The notes beneath the pieces are model-generated. The model ran no database searches and had not been told where the DNA came from. It worked only from the letters and a program-made list of their open reading frames with translations. Shown here piece after piece: positions 62,380 to 64,000 of a DNA stretch of 64,000 nucleotides. The DNA comes from Dyadobacter flavalbus. GTDB taxonomy: Bacteria > Bacteroidota > Bacteroidia > Cytophagales > Spirosomataceae. The stretch spans positions 293,312-357,311 of the forward strand of contig NZ_VBSN01000059.1 of assembly GCF_006149045.1 (NCBI RefSeq). The letters run 5' to 3'. Positions within the stretch are counted from its first letter, which is position 1. The number at the start of each line of letters is the position of its first letter. Made by a program: the position numbers and the translations under genes.

Positions 62380-62449
62380 TAAGTACCCCATTTATCAGAC
62401 AGCCATTTTTTTAGTTTCTACTTTTCTCATCAGCATGTTTTTCCGTTCG
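62380..62449 (-). mobile_element. 70-base end fragment of the IS3 element
   Basis: TGTAAGTACCCCATTTATCA and the following CAGACAGCC match the left end of the IS at 52092 and encode the same transposase C terminus (MLMRKVETKKMAV, minus strand). It stops at 62449, where a different IS begins. Confidence 0.7.
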
Positions 62450-62812
62450 ATGGTCTCAATTTTGGGGACTATTACAGCCAGAAATAATTAATACGGATCA
62501 GGGTTCTCAATATACTTGTGAGCATTGGGTAAGCACACTGAATGACCTTAAAATTAGGATTAGTATGGATGGTAAAGGTAGAGCCACCAATAATGCGTTC
62601 ATCGAGCGTTGGTTTCGGACAATCAAGCAAAAGTATATTTATATAAATCCCGAGTAAAACGGCCTTGATCTATACCAAGGAATTAATCGTTTTGTTAAAC
62701 AATATAATTGCAGAAAGCATCAAGATATTAACTGCAAAAAACCAGTAAATCTTTACCTGAATGCTGCTTTAACTTAATTATCAATAATCAACTGATGGTC
62801 TGAAAAGTAGGG
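62450..62812 (+). mobile_element. Remnant of a second IS3-family element
   Basis: It begins GATGGTCTCAATTTTGGGGA (as at 55401-55420) and ends GAAAAGTAGGGAGTACTT, the inverse of the 55219 end. Only the 3' third of OrfB lies between the ends, so the element is rearranged. Confidence 0.65.
62477..62777 (+). pseudogene. IS3-family OrfB C-terminal fragment
   Basis: It reads EIINTDQGSQYTCEHWVSTL (second catalytic Asp), NNAFIERWFRTIKQKYIYIN (Glu), then PE followed by an in-frame TAA and NGLDLYQGINRFVKQYNCRK to the natural stop at 62775-62777. It has no start and one internal stop. Confidence 0.8.
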
Positions 62813-63005
62813 AGTACTTCAATAATGATCGTGTGGAATATAAATGCGTGTATAAAAAAACGTTCCTGTTTGGGCAAAGAGAGCAGATGCTTAGTTAATG
62901 TTCAACTTATAATGCTTTTAACTTATTATAGATCTTGGCACCCATAAATTTACAATGTAAAGTAGTGGTAATTGAGGGCTACACGGAAGGTGAGAATTGA
63001 TTGTC
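62813..63005. other. Spacer, nothing clear
   Basis: About 190 bases, no gene seen. Confidence 0.4.
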
Positions 63006-63866
63006 TTACCTTAATGAATTAATAACCTCTGCTTGCAGCCAATAGATATCACCATCGCGTGAAAAGAATAGATGATTTCCATCACTTGTAACAAATGGAC
63101 AAAATTCATATCCCTCTGTATTGATTACATTGCCCATATTCTTTGCCTTTTCCCATTTTCCCTCTATGTTTTTAAAGCTAATATATAGGTCACCTTTTCC
63201 AAGACCGCCTGGCCGTTCTGAACAAAAAATTATGTACTGTTCGTCAGGAGCTACAAAGACGTCAGCTTCATAGTGCTCTGAGTTAACAGCATTAGTCAGC
63301 TTGACAGAAGGCTTAAATCCACCTTCCAAAAAAGGGGATGAACGGATATCATAGTTATTACCGGTTGTTTGATCCGCATAGCCGTTTGAAGAAAAATACA
63401 TCATGCCGGTTTGCGTAAATGACATATAATACTCATTTTTTTCTGTATTGATATTTGGGCCAGCGTTAATGGGAGTTTGTGACCACATGTCATTTTCCCG
63501 TTCTAAATACCATATATCAAAGTCTTTCTTTTCTCCTTTTCCGTCCTTGTTCTGGTCTGAAATGAAATACAACCGTTGTTCATCCGGTGACAGGAACGGA
63601 TCATTATACTCGTAATCAGCACTGCCGATAACAGTCTTTGGAGATGTCCAGCTATTATTATCATAGCGGCTACACTGGATTTGCGGCTTTCCATTCACAA
63701 TTACAGCATAGTAGAACTCCTTTCCATCTTTCGAAAACACTGATCCATATTCATACCGATCTTTCAACGAAATTAAATCCAGGGCAAAAATAACTGGGAC
63801 TACACCTGGAAGTTCTTGGTTTAGATATAGGTCGTTTTTCTTGGTGGTTGTTTGTGCAAGTAATGT
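63006..63866 (-). pseudogene. PD40 propeller protein, 5' end lost to an IS
   Basis: A secreted TolB/PD40-type propeller protein. Repeats include DPFLSPDEQRLYFISDQNKD, YMSFTQTGMMYFSSNGY, VFVAPDEQYIIFCSERPGGL and FVTSDGNHLFFSRDGDIYWL. Upstream of the internal TTG at 63767 the frame remains open and homologous (NDLYLNQELPGVVPVIFALD). It reaches NTLLAQ, the end of a signal peptide, and stops at a TAA inside sequence belonging to the IS at the window edge. The start codon and most of the signal peptide are therefore missing. A truncated cytoplasmic product from the TTG is unlikely to be useful. Confidence 0.75.
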
Positions 63867-63867
63867 G

Positions 63868-64000
63868 TTTGTTTATGATACCTCGATTATGTTAGACCAC
63901 TAATTTAGGTTTGTTAGTTGTTTTAGGCGCACATTTCAAACAGCTCTGCAGGCTTTTTTCGATCTATTCCCTGGTGCGCTCTGAAATGATATCTATCCAA
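63868..64000 (-). mobile_element. IS3-family element, left part at window edge
   Basis: The end lies near 63868-63880 (TGATACCTCGATTATG) and the element continues past the window. It carries the transposase end listed separately. Confidence 0.6.
63923..64000 (-). CDS. IS3-family transposase C terminus (partial)
   Basis: The last 25 residues, LDRYHFRAHQGIDRKKPAEL then FEMCA, resemble the conserved end of IS3/IS481-type integrase-core transposases (YNHxRPHQGxxxxxPAE). The rest lies outside the window. Confidence 0.65.
   Translation of the reverse strand: MDRYHFRAHQGIDRKKPAELFEMCA

Overview
The window looks like a chromosomal region of a Cytophagales bacterium (phylum Bacteroidota), probably close to Dyadobacter or Spirosoma. 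The evidence is six large surface proteins with type IX secretion (T9SS) C-terminal sorting domains, a hybrid two-component sensor with a propeller-type periplasmic domain, Bacteroidota-type integrase and relaxase genes, and almost no Shine-Dalgarno sequences. No rRNA, tRNA or CRISPR array was seen.

Layout. (1) 1-3504: the N-terminal part of a hybrid sensor protein and an ABC-F ATPase. (2) 4486-13356: an integrated mobilizable element with a tyrosine integrase, a membrane coiled-coil protein, an excisionase-like protein, an SF3-type helicase, a Toprim primase, a ParA-like ATPase, a MobC-like protein and a relaxase. It also carries phased 11-bp iterons and an oriT-like hairpin. (3) 13588-20581: a metabolic/regulatory block of oxidoreductases (two SDRs, an epimerase-type reductase and a quinone oxidoreductase), a small monooxygenase and three AraC regulators. 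Tandem direct repeats lie upstream of three transcription units. One AraC gene and one SDR gene carry frameshifts. (4) 21090-42051: six paralogous T9SS proteins, each built from an N-terminal propeller or repeat region, optional Ig-like domains, a malectin-like domain, a DNRLRE-type domain and a sorting domain. The duplications include promoters, leaders and terminators. (5) 42437-60800: a defence and mobile-element island. It holds a serine recombinase, a Gabija pair (GajA/GajB), a second convergent OLD nuclease plus UvrD helicase pair with a third gene resembling gamma-glutamylcyclotransferases, an IS3 remnant, a probable toxin-antitoxin-SecB-like-chaperone operon, and an IS256-family element with a perfect 8-bp target duplication. 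It ends with an integron-cassette-like run of three same-strand genes (a proteasome-beta-like Ntn hydrolase, a DUF6602-like PD-(D/E)XK protein and a DUF5677-like protein) separated by spacers, two of which are large imperfect palindromes, and a second serine recombinase. (6) 61117-64000: an ECF sigma factor with a membrane protein, scrambled IS3 remnants, and a PD40 propeller gene cut at its 5' end by an IS at the window edge.

How the parts fit together. The genes at 43-60 kb resemble a defence island assembled by recombinases and insertion sequences. The paralog comparison places its left boundary near 42437, where sequence shared with the leader of the T9SS gene ending at 24167 stops abruptly. 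The most novel-looking items are the three-gene OLD/UvrD/GGCT-like operon facing a classical Gabija pair, and the stand-alone proteasome-like hydrolase in a cassette-like array.
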